Positions 25,496-37,800 of a stretch of DNA of 64,000 nucleotides are shown piece after piece. Numbering within the stretch: the first letter of the stretch is position 1; the number at the start of each line of letters is the position of its first letter. The notes beneath the pieces are model-generated. The model had not been told where the DNA came from. It did no database searches and worked only from the letters and a program-made list of their open reading frames with translations. Source of the stretch: Hofstenia miamia (taxonomy: Eukaryota > Xenacoelomorpha > Acoela); the NCBI GenBank assembly GCA_004352715.1, contig SCFE01000008.1, forward strand, positions 3,117,131 through 3,181,130, written 5' to 3'. A program made the translations under genes and the position numbers.

Positions 25496-26674
25496 GGTCA
25501 GTTGTAACTTGACTTTCACATAATGCTCCGTTGTATTCCACCGCAAATAATGGTCAGGTGTAACATAATGGTCTGTTGTATCACATTTTTTTCAAGTATA
25601 TATAAAAAATTTTTTTTCGTGAATTTTCTTTCATTTCATGTTGATTTGAATTGTTTACCATTGAGAAACGGCCTCACAATTCAATTCCTTAATAAAAAAA
25701 CTGCCGCAAAATTAATCTAAAATGCGTGAGGTTAATCTAAAGCCATTTCAATGAAATCTCTTATTTTAAGGCATTCAAGTGGGTCAATTCTATTTTCAAA
25801 CAACAAAACTGATGTTAAGTTCATAATATTACAAAACTAGGTTGTGAGCTAATGCTTTTTCCCAATTTTTGTTTGCAATGAGGTACTGCAATGCGGTTTT
25901 TCAAATTTATATGAATTGAAATCAAATAAATTAGTAGCAGCCGTACGTGCAATATCATAATACCGTGCCATTTTCTATGAGTGCCCAGTTTGGGCCAAAT
26001 AAGCTTTTCGTGTTTTCGAAAGCATATTAAATGAGATAGTGATATTTTCCAGTGAAAAATCCCATGTAAACTGCGTCAATAACACTAAAACTATTAACAC
26101 TAATGAAGCAATATGTTTCCAAGCAGAGTTTACTTCAATAACTGAAATAGATAGCGATTAAAAAAGTGCGAATATTAACAAATATTTTTGGAGGTTTTTA
26201 GAGATTAAAAACTGACATATCTAACAACCAAAAAATAGTGCCATGCAGAATAGTTGGAACCCTACAAAATGTAATAAACAGCAGTCCACAGGGTCAATAT
26301 TCGTGGTGACGGAAAACATCTTCAAAAGCCTATAAAATCCAAATAAAAGTGAAGCGTTTTTGTATGAACATAATGAAATAATTGACATGGATATTTAAAT
26401 AAAAATGTATAAATAGAGCTTAAATAAAAACGTCATACATCTAGTTTTACAAAGGACCATTACATGCTGAACATTACAAATGACAATTATAAAAATGGTA
26501 AAAAATTAAAAATTTTGAAAAAATAAAAAATTTATTTTATTATCAGAAGAGGCATTATTTGTTGTGCTTACACGCATGAGAAAAAAAAGAGTTTTAGTAA
26601 AAAGATTTTTGAAATGAGAAACACACCTCGTCTGTTGTAACAATAAGAAATTGCCTGTGTTGGTCCGTTGTAAT
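25495..26674 (+). repeat. Scattered TGGTCNGTTGTAAC motifs, possible transposon subterminal repeats
   Basis: Six related 14-mers share one orientation: 25495-25508, 25524-25537, 25551-25564, 25569-25582, then 26629-26642 and 26661-26674. They form two clusters about 1.05 kb apart, and each cluster lies next to a (TA)n tract (25464 and 26695). The interior has no gene that I can recognise. Clustered short direct repeats at both ends fit subterminal transposase sites, but terminal inverted repeats were not found. Confidence 0.4.
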
Positions 26675-26692
26675 CAAAACTCCCGATTAGTA

Positions 26693-26694
<2 letters not shown>

Positions 26695-26723
<29 letters not shown>
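26695..26723. repeat. (TA)n microsatellite
   Basis: About 29 bp of alternating AT. Confidence 0.9.
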
Positions 26724-26724
<1 letters not shown>

Positions 26725-27961
26725 CATGTTTTTGAAATTTTTTCATGTACATTTTGGCAAAACGATACTTTTAAAAATGCATTTTTTGACATACATTTTG
26801 GACAAAAAAACAACTTGAAAATTGTAATTCAAATTAGTAAGAACCGCTTACAATTATTGCAAAATTAAAATTAGTTGAGCAATTTTGAAATATTCAATGT
26901 GTATTACATTTTAAGTGTATTTATGAATAAATTATTTTGAATATTCATAGTTGTTATACGTGATAACTTCTAAAAATCAGAAATTTGATGAACGGCATTT
27001 GAATAGCATATTTTTGTTTTGTTTTAAATTTTATAAAATATCATCGATATAATTACAGAGATGTAAAATCTTTACTGCTAATTTTTCACAAGTAGCCATT
27101 TTGATGGTTGCTGAGTTTGCATACTTATTTGATACATGCTTTACTGAATATTCTTAGTAATAAGTAATACAATATATACACTATACAACATATTCAAGAT
27201 GTGTACTTTCTTTGATTTTCTTTCATTTGTTTTATCTAGACAAATAATTCATAAAATACATGTCATAAATTTCGGATAATTTGCAACAATGTTGACAGTA
27301 TTTTGCCAAATATTACACGATCCAAAAATATGCAAAAAGCCAAATAAATCTCTAAGGGTAGCATGACTTATTCAAAATATTGTACTGGACGGCATCTTTA
27401 TGAAGGAAACTAACAATTACAAAACATAGTGCTTAAAATACGGAAGCAGGCATTACTAACTGAACATTAAACATGGAAAGGATTTGAATGATTTTGCAAA
27501 AATCTAATTTTTCATTGAAAAAAGTAAATATTTTGATGTATTTTAGACACTGAACTAACTGTTAGCACAAATCTTCAATATTAAGGTGCACAGAACTATA
27601 GATGTGTCCATATCAAAGGATGTCCATTTTTTTTAACAGAATAGGACAAAATTTTCGAAAATGTAATCAAAGCTGTTCGTTGCTTTAACCTAAACTACCT
27701 GGGATATTTTGAAGATTTTGTATTACATTGAGCAATAAATTTGCTTTGACTCTTATTCTTGGAAAATTTTAAACGCTAATAACTCAAAAACTAATGAAGA
27801 CATCCACAATCTGAAAGCACAACCTGATAGAGGAGTGCATTCTATTTCATTTTTATTCGTAACCCGTTTTCCCATTGAGCCATCGCGACCTCAGACCTTT
27901 CGCACAGCGCCTCTCAATAGGTTTGTTGGCCTATCTAAATATTAAAAAAAGTTAAACTTCG
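26724..27961. other. No gene recognised
   Basis: AT-rich sequence with no supported coding or repeat signal. Confidence 0.35.
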
Positions 27962-28235
27962 TTGTTGATCTAATGACATTTACACTTTCTATAGGCCCCT
28001 GCGAGTTGACTTTTTAGGCTCGAGTTGAGGACAATTTTATTTAACTTTATTGTTAGGCTAAGCCATATATAACTGTGCATGAACTTCTATAACACTAATT
28101 GGATTGGAACAAATGAATAAATAACAGCAACATTTGGCCGATTTCACTCAGTAATTTATTAATTCCTGTTTTCACTTCACTAATAAAAGAGCAACCCTAT
28201 ATTTCCAAGATTCACGCGAAGCATGTATTTAATTT
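27962..28235. repeat. 274-bp exact duplicate, copy 1 (left of gap)
   Basis: Identical base for base to 28257-28530. Together with the 21-N gap between them, this looks like two overlapping contig ends that were never merged. Confidence 0.9.
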
Positions 28236-28256
28236 NNNNNNNNNNNNNNNNNNNNN
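28236..28256. other. Assembly gap (21 N)
   Basis: 21 undetermined bases between the two identical 274-bp segments. Confidence 0.95.
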
Positions 28257-28530
28257 TTGTTGATCTAATGACATTTACACTTTCTATAGGCCCCTGCGAG
28301 TTGACTTTTTAGGCTCGAGTTGAGGACAATTTTATTTAACTTTATTGTTAGGCTAAGCCATATATAACTGTGCATGAACTTCTATAACACTAATTGGATT
28401 GGAACAAATGAATAAATAACAGCAACATTTGGCCGATTTCACTCAGTAATTTATTAATTCCTGTTTTCACTTCACTAATAAAAGAGCAACCCTATATTTC
28501 CAAGATTCACGCGAAGCATGTATTTAATTT
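28257..28530. repeat. 274-bp exact duplicate, copy 2 (right of gap)
   Basis: Identical to 27962-28235; the sequence continues normally after 28530. Confidence 0.9.
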
Positions 28531-29639
28531 TTTCAATTTCGCGCACAAATCAGAAGTGGCAGACCGTTATTGTGCTCTTTGATCAACCTCAATAATTTGT
28601 AACAGACCTCCTAGATAATGCTTGATAGTTTCTCACAGGGCTTTCTTTAATATTTAAGAAGGCCCTGTTTCTCACCTAGCCTTCCATCATGTATAAGAGA
28701 GTTGATATAAACTGGACCAACCTAATGGATTTAATTTTTAAATATCCCACAAAAACACACAAATACATTGAACTGAATTAAATTACTCAACACAAGAGCT
28801 GTTATTTGAGTTTAAAACTAAATCGTACTGGTTAGCTAATTAAGGTTAATAGCAACTTTTGCCATGCGATTGTATTATCCAATTACATTTTATCATTAGT
28901 CAAAACTGGTTAAAGTCTATCTATATAACTAATAAATAAAAATATTGTTTATAGATAAAACAACACTATTTTTATTGTACGTGCCAAATTAATAATAAAC
29001 TTCTCACTTTGAGTGCAATCGAAAATTTTCGGGCTCTATTTCTGTCGGCCCATGACAGCTGCCCAAGTTGCTTCCCCATTAATCCGCCACTGTTTAATAT
29101 TAACAGCAATACCATCAAAGTAATCTTTGCACTTGAAGATATGTCGCAAGTCTCTCAGATGATCTGTTCTACATATGTTTAGAGGAGATCAGAAGAGTTG
29201 GTGTGGGATATATGTCCGCTCTTTTATGCAAGTTACCTACTAAATATAGGGTTGCAATCCACTATTAATAGACTCACTTGTGAATGTTTCCCCATATTTT
29301 TTACAATTACACTTCAAGCAAATTGATGTACCTAATAAAAAATAAATGCTTTTAATGTACAAAAGGAGAATACCACTCATTAGCATTGGCACATAATACC
29401 ACAGAGCCCTACTCATTTCGTTGCATTTTTCTGTTTTACTCATGCTGTTGTTGCAATACAACTGTCTTTCTTTGACGACTTGCTAGTTATAGTTCATAAT
29501 CCGCGAATCGATGGAAATCAAATGGATCGATTCTGCAGTGGATCTAGATTCACAGAAATCGATCCATGGACATATATACATAACTTCAACAACTATCATG
29601 AAACTAATTGGCACATGAAGTCAACAAATTCTGGACTCT
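28531..29639. other. No gene recognised
   Basis: AT-rich. A minus-strand frame at 29461-29240 has no recognisable motif. Confidence 0.35.
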
Positions 29640-29925
29640 CATAGAGCTCTTATTGTAGTAAAACGTACAAAACTAACACCATAAAAGCATCATTTAATCG
29701 TGCTAAACTAACATCATCAAATTATAAACATTTAACAGATGTCCCTGAAAAAAATCCTTCAGACATTAGAGAAAAATGGTTATCCACACAACATTATCAA
29801 GAAGTTCTCGAATGGCATGTTTTTAAGAAATAAAGATCAAATAAACGCCACTGATGAGACTAGGACTATTAAACAACTATTTAACAAACAACAAAGCATA
29901 TTAACATTAAATTTATTTTAGAAAT
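29640..29925 (+). mobile_element. Retroelement fragment, possibly Penelope-like
   Basis: With one frame change near 29735 the plus strand reads TIKASFNRAKLTSSNYKHLT and then SLKKILQTLEKNGYPHNIIK. An 'RAK...(L)KK.L..NGYP...I' arrangement is typical of the segment after the reverse-transcriptase core in Penelope-like elements, just before the endonuclease. Only this segment is visible and no GIY-YIG motif was seen, so the assignment is tentative. Confidence 0.4.
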
Positions 29926-30053
29926 GAATGCAATATTAATTTATATAGTGTAGTTATTGTAAATTAATGGAATATTGATGATAATTAAGATCAAAAACGG
30001 TCTATTCTAACGTCAAGCTAACATGAATATATCAAAGCTCCGTATAATTTCAT

Positions 30054-30058
<5 letters not shown>

Positions 30059-30085
<27 letters not shown>
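30059..30085. repeat. (TA)n microsatellite
   Basis: About 27 bp of alternating TA, some 125 bp upstream of the next gene's start. Confidence 0.9.
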
Positions 30086-30088
<3 letters not shown>

Positions 30089-30210
30089 ATGTCATAATTT
30101 GTCACATAGAAGTTAAAGAACGCGTCACAGTAAACAACTGTTTCCTTTGTAAATAACTCAAATACTAAACAGGAAGCACGAACTCTAATTGTTCTGTCCT
30201 ATTCTAAGCA

Positions 30211-30666
30211 ATGATCCATTCCATGCTAAATTTTGGTACTTTATTCATTTTCATGTGCATAATGTGTGAAATAATGGCAACATTAACCACGAATACAACG
30301 GATTTGATGATGACAACCACCACCACCACAATACCACCACCACCAACAACAAGAACAACAAGAACAACAACAACAATGATACATACTTCCTCTACCAAAA
30401 GAAAGACTACATCAGAAACTATGCCAATCAAACCAGTGACATCAACCATTTTTTCTGCAAAGTCGACACCTGGTAAGTGGATTGCTGACTTCACTTTTGT
30501 TACTGTTATCATGTGTGCTCTGGTAATCATTGGATATACAATATATGAAAAAGTTTTTAGCAAGCGTGTGTCTTCTAGGACCCCTTACAAGCGCGTCACT
30601 GACGAAGATGAAATGGTTGTTTTTGACATGACAGTTTTAGATCGAGCAAATGAAAAACTGGATTGA
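30211..30666 (+). CDS. Small Thr-rich (mucin-like) single-pass membrane protein
   Basis: The 151-codon frame from ATG 30211 has the layout of a type I membrane protein. Residues 1-23 are a hydrophobic signal peptide. Residues 24-90 are dominated by Thr with Pro, including (T)6 and (P)4 runs, a likely O-glycosylated stalk. Residues 94-112 (FTFVTVIMCALVIIGYTIY) are a membrane span. Residues 113-151 are a basic then acidic cytoplasmic tail with TPYKRVTDEDEMVVFDM. A perfect donor-like GTAAGT at 30473-30478 lies between stalk and membrane span, but the frame continues through it with sensible sequence. AATAAA-like sequence lies near 30833. I recognise no family. A simple-repeat-derived frame is the main alternative, but the span and tail argue against it. 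Confidence 0.6.
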   Translation: MIHSMLNFGTLFIFMCIMCEIMATLTTNTTDLMMTTTTTTIPPPPTTRTTRTTTTMIHTSSTKRKTTSETMPIKPVTSTIFSAKSTPGKWIADFTFVTVIMCALVIIGYTIYEKVFSKRVSSRTPYKRVTDEDEMVVFDMTVLDRANEKLD

Positions 30667-31314
30667 TGAAATCTAGTCTTTTCAAACGCCAAATTCAGCA
30701 CTCGAGAGGATCGTGGCAATTAATTTACAATGTACATGCTTTAGAAACTGTGGGTTTTATTTATATTTTTCAAGAAAGATTAAAACATCGCAATTTTATT
30801 ATTATTGCAAATAACTATAATAATATTATTATTAATAAACTAAGATATACTGACTGGGTGATGTCTTTGTTGTGATCAAATTGAGTGACAAAAAACGCGA
30901 AATTCTCAAAAATGCATCTAATCATCTTAGTTTTTAATATTTTTTTTAATTTTTTACAAAAATTTTTTGACCTAAACGATCAAAGTCAATATTTAAAGCA
31001 CACGGAGAGGGGGTATTCCAGTGAATTTTGAAAGAACAATGAAATCTTCGTACCTCAATTGCTAAACAGCAGTTACACCTGTAATATTTATTCTATTCCC
31101 ATGCATGAAAACAACAAAGCAGATTTACTGTGACAACTGTCCATCAAAATTATATGTACGCCTAACAACTGTACATCCATTTAGATGAATAAGTCTACTA
31201 TTAGTTTCAAAATTGCTATTCCTTTGTCTTAAAACTTACTTCTACTATTACTGCTGAATTTAAACATTCCTTCTGCGTGTTTGCTATTTTAAAATGTGTG
31301 ATATATAAAGACGC
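30667..31314. other. Probable 3' UTR then featureless sequence
   Basis: Downstream of the Thr-rich gene. A candidate polyadenylation signal (AATAAA) lies at about 30833. Nothing else is supported. Confidence 0.35.
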
Positions 31315-32960
31315 TAAGAGCAGATAAGAAAGGATAAGATAGTCTTTATTAACGCAAATATTAACAATTAGAAACTGGGAATTTATCTGAATAGCGTCAT
31401 CAAATATACAAACCTTATGCAAATACATACAATAGAAATAAAACAATATATACGATAAATCTATCAGGCTATTTATAAATTGTTATAAGGATTTCAAAAA
31501 CGAGATATTATATAATCATTATTGTAGAATTTGTATCCTAGCCATGCTTTACCCGAGATATACTTTTGATTAAGGACAATTTTATTGTGCTTCTTAAAAT
31601 CTTGCAGTTTTTCAATGTTCTTTATCTCTTTAGGTAGTGGGTTCCAAGTTCGAACAGCGGTATTAATGAATGACTGCTTCAATACTTTCTTTCTAAGTTT
31701 ATAGTGCAAGTAAAGTGTTTTGACCTAGAATTCTGCTTATGAATAAAACCAGGGATTGAAATAGTATAATGAGGTGGTAATTTCTTGATAAGCTTAAAGA
31801 ACGTTAACATCGTGTTCACTATGATTAGTTTGCTTGGGAAAAAGATAGACGTAGAAATAAAGTTTTTAGATCCAGAAGAAAATTTCGTTGAAACACTTAG
31901 GACCCCTTTCAATTGGATATCGTGTTTTCTTTATAAACCATCTTTTTGATGAGTAAATAATATATTTGCATAACTTAGGTGGATTATAATAAATGAATGG
32001 AAAATTGAATTATGGCATATGCTGGTAATTGCATTACTATCATTGACATCCTTCTTATACCTATAGCCGATTTTCCGAACTATTGCATTAACGTGAGATT
32101 CAAAATGCAGCTTCGAGTCAAAATACTCCAGATTTTCTACAGTTTGAACCTTAACATTATTGAAATTCAGAGTTAATGCTGAAACATTGTAATTAAACGT
32201 GGTTGTCTGCAAAATCGCTCGAATACTTTGCTTAATGGTGAAGTGAAATTGGTGGATAATTTTTGGCATTACACGGATCGTTTTTCTTAAAGATAGGAGT
32301 AATATGAGCAAGTTTTAAATAATCCGGAAAGTAATTACTTTAATGCATTCATTAAATATATAATTTAGGGGATTTGCAATAATACCTGCAGTGATTTTAA
32401 GTGCCCAAGAGCGAATTATAGAAGGCTCACTGGATTTTTTAAGCTCAAGCTTGAGAATTGCTTTTTAAAGTTTCAAAACTTGTTGTAAGACCAAAACGAA
32501 ATTCAGGGTTAAACAAATTTGCCTTCAAACCTAATGATTGGGCCATTGAATTTTCCTAGATTAATAATAATAATCTTGTTCAATTCGTTAGAAATTTCAT
32601 AATCATCAGTAATGATTTTTTCGCATGAATTTTTAACAGCATCAATAGAGTTTGATTTAGATTTCTTACTATTACTGATCTCATGAATAAGCTTAATTTT
32701 GCTTTTTGATTTGGCAGACGAGCACATTATTCATGTCTAATTTATTCGTCGTACGCCGTGCAATTTTGAAGATTAGAGACATTTCTAGCTTTTTTTATTT
32801 GCAGCAAAATTACTCAGAGAATTTTTTAAATTTCCATGATTTACCCGAGAAAGACGTTTGGAAAATTTGTATATGCTTTTAGAAGCTTTAAATTTTTCAA
32901 TTTTCTTTAGGGTAAGCGATTCATAATTTAGTGCCTACAAATAAATAACTGATAATAGAG
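31315..32960 (-). mobile_element. Internally deleted LINE copy (same family as 34.8-38.3 kb)
   Basis: Reading minus-strand, 32810-32500 matches the linker before the RT (KKARNVSNLQN, KLIHEISNSKKSKSNSIDAV). The RT core is missing between about 32500 and 32320. 32311-31920 matches the post-RT region (LTLNFNNVKVQTVENLEYFD, HLSYANILF), and 31910-31494 matches the C terminus (KQSFINTAVRTWNPLPKEIK, GKAWLGYKFYNNDYI). The 3' tail is GATAAG-type sequence at 31320-31345. Several stops and frameshifts are present, so it is a dead copy. Confidence 0.85.
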
Positions 32961-32999
32961 TCATTAAATTCACAAAATACATATATACGAATCAATTAA

Positions 33000-33190
33000 T
33001 TACAAAAACAAATCTTCCAGGCTGTGGATAAAAAACTATAGTACTATTTAACAAAGAGTTGTCGTATTGTCATTGTTATAAAATTTGTAACCTAGCTATA
33101 ATTTACGAAAACCTATTTTTACTTGGTGGATATTTTAAAATGTTTTTAAAGGAAGTTTTTCTTATACTTAGCATATGTAAAAAAAAGAAA
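33000..33190 (-). mobile_element. Short LINE 3' fragment
   Basis: The minus strand carries AGCTAGGTTACAAATTTTAT and AACAATGACAATAC followed by a segment close to the 1.6-1.7 kb 3' UTR. This is the SWLGYKFYNNDYT region plus the start of the 3' UTR of the same LINE family, next to the copy at 31.3-33.0 kb. Confidence 0.6.
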
Positions 33191-33484
33191 TATAAAAACT
33201 ATGTGTAAAGATAGATTTATCTGATTATAATAAAGAAATCATTGAATTCAAATGCAGGGGTTTCAAATTTTAGAACCAGGGTTATTCAACTAACAGACAT
33301 CAAAACTTCAAAGAGAAGATGTGAAATATTATATTTTGTAATACTTTTGTACAGTTTATTGACGCTTCAGTATAATTATATATTGTTAAAGTAATTTCTG
33401 AATAAATATTTTTTCTTCTTCCTTCAAAACGCTTTTTCTATTCATAGTGTATGTTTTGTAGTTGAAATTATCTATAGTCAAAAC

Positions 33485-33728
33485 CAGTGGCGTACCCAGG
33501 GGCAGGACATGGTGGAATGTCCCCCCCCCGTCAGGTTTCGAAATTTAATTGTGACTGGATAAATCAAAAAATTTTTCGTAAAAAATTGAAAAATTTAAAA
33601 TCTAGGATCGTGAAATGCATTTTTTAGGGTCTATTTTCTCAATATTTTCAAAATCTTTCGCGTGGCTTCGCCCCGCATTAGGGAATAACAATGATGTCCC
33701 CCGTCAGAAAATCTTGGGTACGCCCCTG
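33485..33728. mobile_element. hAT-type MITE with 8-bp target duplication
   Basis: The ends CAGTGGCGTACCCAGG and, inverted from the right, CAGGGGCGTACCCAAG match at 14 of 16 bases. The flanks are GTCAAAAC (33477-33484) and GTCGAAAC (33729-33736), an 8-bp duplication with one A/G difference. The interior (244 bp in all) has no coding capacity. The ends are close to those of the 1.9-kb element at 6581, so both probably used the same transposase. Confidence 0.8.
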
Positions 33729-33736
33729 GTCGAAAC

Positions 33737-34800
33737 CATACCATTCAGATTAAAAGTTAGTGATGAATCATCCCAATTGTTTTTGGTGGGCTGCAAAATA
33801 CAAAATTCTGTTTATCTTCAGTTATGAATAAACTCCTGTGCATGCTGAGATACGCTGACAATTTGTTTCAATTGCTAAAAGTGAATAAATTTATTGCTGT
33901 TGAATATGCAGGTATCATAACCATATTGAATTAACTTACAATCAATTATAGTAATATAGCATGCATGTCGCTTAGCATTATTTTGAGTGAAATCTAAATT
34001 GAATATTTTTAATCAAAACTGCGAGATAAATAAGTCAAACTCGTTTGCAAAAGTTACATGAGTGTCCAATGCAAGTTTGTTTTATGGTAGGGATTTTTTC
34101 ATTTATTTTAAAAATAAAATCATTTGAATTTTTAAATTTTTACATAGATAATTAAACAGTTATGCACACTCCAAGGCAAGGCAAGGCAAGGCAAGTGCGA
34201 ATACAGAGGAGGGGCCGAGACTGCCCAGTCCTCCTCTAAAATAAGAAAAATTCATTAAAATTGACCAATTAAAATTACACAAGATAATTACTTAGTACCG
34301 TCAAATTGAATGATAATAACGGTTTTAGTCAAAGATCTGGTATTTGTTAATTGTATTTCATTGAAATTTTACACTATAATGTGTCCTATAGTTCCTAAGA
34401 TTTCATTTTAATAAAAATAAGAATGCTTAGTTTTCAGGATTTTTTTTTAAATTTTAATAGTATTCCTATTCACCCTTTTGAATGGGGTAAATAGGAACAC
34501 AGGTGACTTTACTATATACATGTATATATCTAACGAGTGAAAATATGCAGTGAAGGCGTTTTAAGAAATTGCAAAGGTGTATAATAAATGCCTTATGACA
34601 GTTAGCCTTATCCGTGTGCAATTATAAAATCATATAGAAAACTGATGAAAGCTGAAATCAATGATATTCTCAAGTTCAGAAAATTAAAATGACACAGTAT
34701 CTCGCTATTTGTCCGAAGAAACACACTGAAATGAAGCTTGATATTCATTATCATTGTAAATCTTCCCACTTACAAATCATATCGACCAGCGAATACACGT
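33737..34800. other. No gene recognised; (GGCAA)n and LINE 5' flank
   Basis: Holds a short (GGCAA)4-5 run near 34172-34193 followed by a GC-richer imperfect palindrome. The last part may be the LINE's 5' UTR; its 5' boundary cannot be fixed. Confidence 0.35.
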
Positions 34801-37800
34801 ATGCCACCGCAACATCACAGGCAATCACGTACCTTGTACTCACCAGCAACGATTAATCAAGGACGCTACGCCCCGCACCCGCAAACGTACGCCGTAGTCC
34901 TTTCAACTACACCGCCTAATCATTTCTCACCTTCTGAGGTACTAAACGGTATGGATTTAATTACCTTCGTAATGATAAGACTACGGGTAGTTCACCAACA
35001 CAAATTTTTCTTAAAATCTAAGTTTGCAACTTTTATCAGCATTTTTCCAATAACAGATATACCTAGAAAAAATCCCTTCAAAGAGCTTTTGGCAATTTTG
35101 GTTTTAAAATTTTTATTATTACTTAAACATGGAATCGAAGCAAATCCTGGTCCTTTGCTCAATTATGAAACATATCTAAAAAATGTTTCATCTAAGAAAG
35201 ATATGATTAATTACGTTCATTTAAATGCCCAGAATTTATCTAATAAAAATTGCGATTACAAATCACTTATTAGCAATTTTTATGAAAATATAGTGCTAGC
35301 CATTACTGAGACATGGTTTAACTGCAATGACCTTGACATTGTCTGGTCAGATAACAATAATCTATATAAATTATTCAGAAAAGATAGAACTCATTGTAAT
35401 ATACTCGGTAAAAGCAAAGGGGGCGGGGTACTCCTTCTAGTTCCGAAATCATTTCATCCAAAGCAACGGAATGATATAGTAAGCTCAGAAAAATTCGAAA
35501 GCCTTTGGGTTGAAATTGATAACCCTATCAAAAATTCACCTTTTAAAAAGCAATTAATTAATGTTTCATACTGCCCAAATAAATGTAATACTAATGAATT
35601 TTTTGAACAACTTGAGAATGAAATTTCACTGGCCTACTCAGAAAATAAAGATTTAATATTAATGGGTGATTGGAACCTAAATTACTTAAATAAACGTGAT
35701 AATAAAACGATTAATCTCTTTTTTAATACTTTTAATTTAAAAACGGCAAATGCCTTCATTCTTACAAGAATCGCAGCCAATAGTGCAACTTTGATTGACT
35801 ATATTGCACTGCCCGAAAATAATCTTGATTTCTTATACCAACTCCTCTGAATGTCCATTCTCTGATCACTGTATAATATCAGCCAGTTTCCCTAAAGCTA
35901 AAATACGCTCTGAAATATCCAAAAAATGGATCACTATTCGCGAAAAATCGTCCGATAATATAGATAACCTGAAAAATGCTCTTTCACGTGAAACTTGGTC
36001 TTCTGTATACGTTGCGGTTGATCCTAGCAACATGATCAAAAGCTTCCTTGATATTCTTGAATCCTATTTAGATGAATATTGTCCTGAAAAAAAATCCTTG
36101 TTACTAATCATTCTCGCAAAAACATAAAGAATGACAAGCCTTGGATTTCCGATTTCTGCAAACAATTAATAACAAAAAAAATGACGCTTTTAAATTTTTT
36201 TCTAACGCCCGTACTCCTGAAAGTTATGCATTATACAAAAAAGCTAGAAATATTTCTAATATAGAAAATCGTAAAGCTTACAATGAGTATATTAAAAATG
36301 AATATAGAAAATTACCGAACCAAAAGAGTAAATGGAGATTGATTAACGAAATCTCGAATTGTACCAAATCAAAATCTTCTCCCATAGAAAAAATTGTAGA
36401 CCCCGATGGAAATCAATACGTCTCTGATTTTGAAATTTCCAATATTTTAAATCAAACATTTGCAAACCTAGGTAATTACGACGGTCCTCAAACAAAATTC
36501 CAGGAAATAATTCCTAATAGGCACATCCCTGAATTTGGTTTTCGCTTTATAACAAGTTTTGAAGTAATTAAAGCAATCAAGAAACTAAAATCAAACAAGT
36601 CAAGCGGCCCCTCGAAAATTCCAATATGGTTACTAAAAAACAATGCGAAATATATTGCCGAACCTTTAAATTATATCTTTAATGAATGCTTAAAATGGAA
36701 TATTTTTCCGATTTCTTGAAACAGGCTCATATTACTCCAATTTACAAAAAAGACGACCCAAAATGTCCCAAAAACTATCGACCTATATCTATTACATCAC
36801 CAATCAGTAAAATATTTGAAAGATTATTACATGAACAAATTACACTTCATTTAAATCATCATAAACTATGGTCCAAATCACAATTTGGTTTCAGAAAAAA
36901 TTATTCAACATCAGACGCACTTATACAAACGACAGAAAAATGGAGAGCACTATTAGACTCTAATAAATTTGTTGCTATTGCCTGTCTTGACCTCTCAAAA
37001 GCATTCGATTCTATTAATCATGATATATTAATAAGAAAATTAAAAAATATTGGTTTTTCTCTTAACAGTGCTCACCTTATATCTAATTACTTAAGTAATA
37101 GACTTCAGCGAGTTAAATTAAATGATACTTTTTCAAATTGGTTGTCTGTCAATAATGGTGTACCTCAAGGAACCATACTAGGTCCCCTGCTATTTAATAT
37201 TTATGTGAATGACATGAGGGAAATTACGGACTGTGAAATAACACAATACGCCGATGATACATCTATTTACTGTGGAAATAAATCCTTAGATAAAGCTGTA
37301 AAAGTTATTGAATCGAATTGTATAAAATTGAGCAACTATTTTAACATGCATAGATTGCGTATTAATACGAAAAAAACTGAATTTTGCATAATGCAACCTT
37401 TTAGAAAAAAAACGGACATCTCCGACTATTCAATTAATTTCAATAATTCATCTGTTATACCTGTTAATAAGTTTAAATATCTAGGAGTAATAATAGATTC
37501 AAATCTTAATTTCACGTCGCAAATAAATACTATTATTAAAAAAATGTCTATAGGTATTAGAAAGATATCCCATGTTTCCCAACAGTTACCACCAATTGCA
37601 GTAATTCAAATGTTTCATGCTTTTGTTATGAGTAATTTAAACTATGCTAATATCTTATATACTAATGTACACAGCCAAATGTTAAAAAAGCTTCGAGTTC
37701 AACTAAAATGGGCATTAAATGTTTGTAATAAAAACTCTTCTAAAACAAAAGAATATATTTCTAAATCTATTCTTTTTCCACAAGAGTTAATTATTTACAA

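Noticed and set aside
30204-30563. Minus-strand frame rich in Val opposite the Thr-rich gene
   Set aside because: It is the reverse complement of ACC/ACA Thr repeats; the plus-strand frame has the signal peptide, membrane span and tail.
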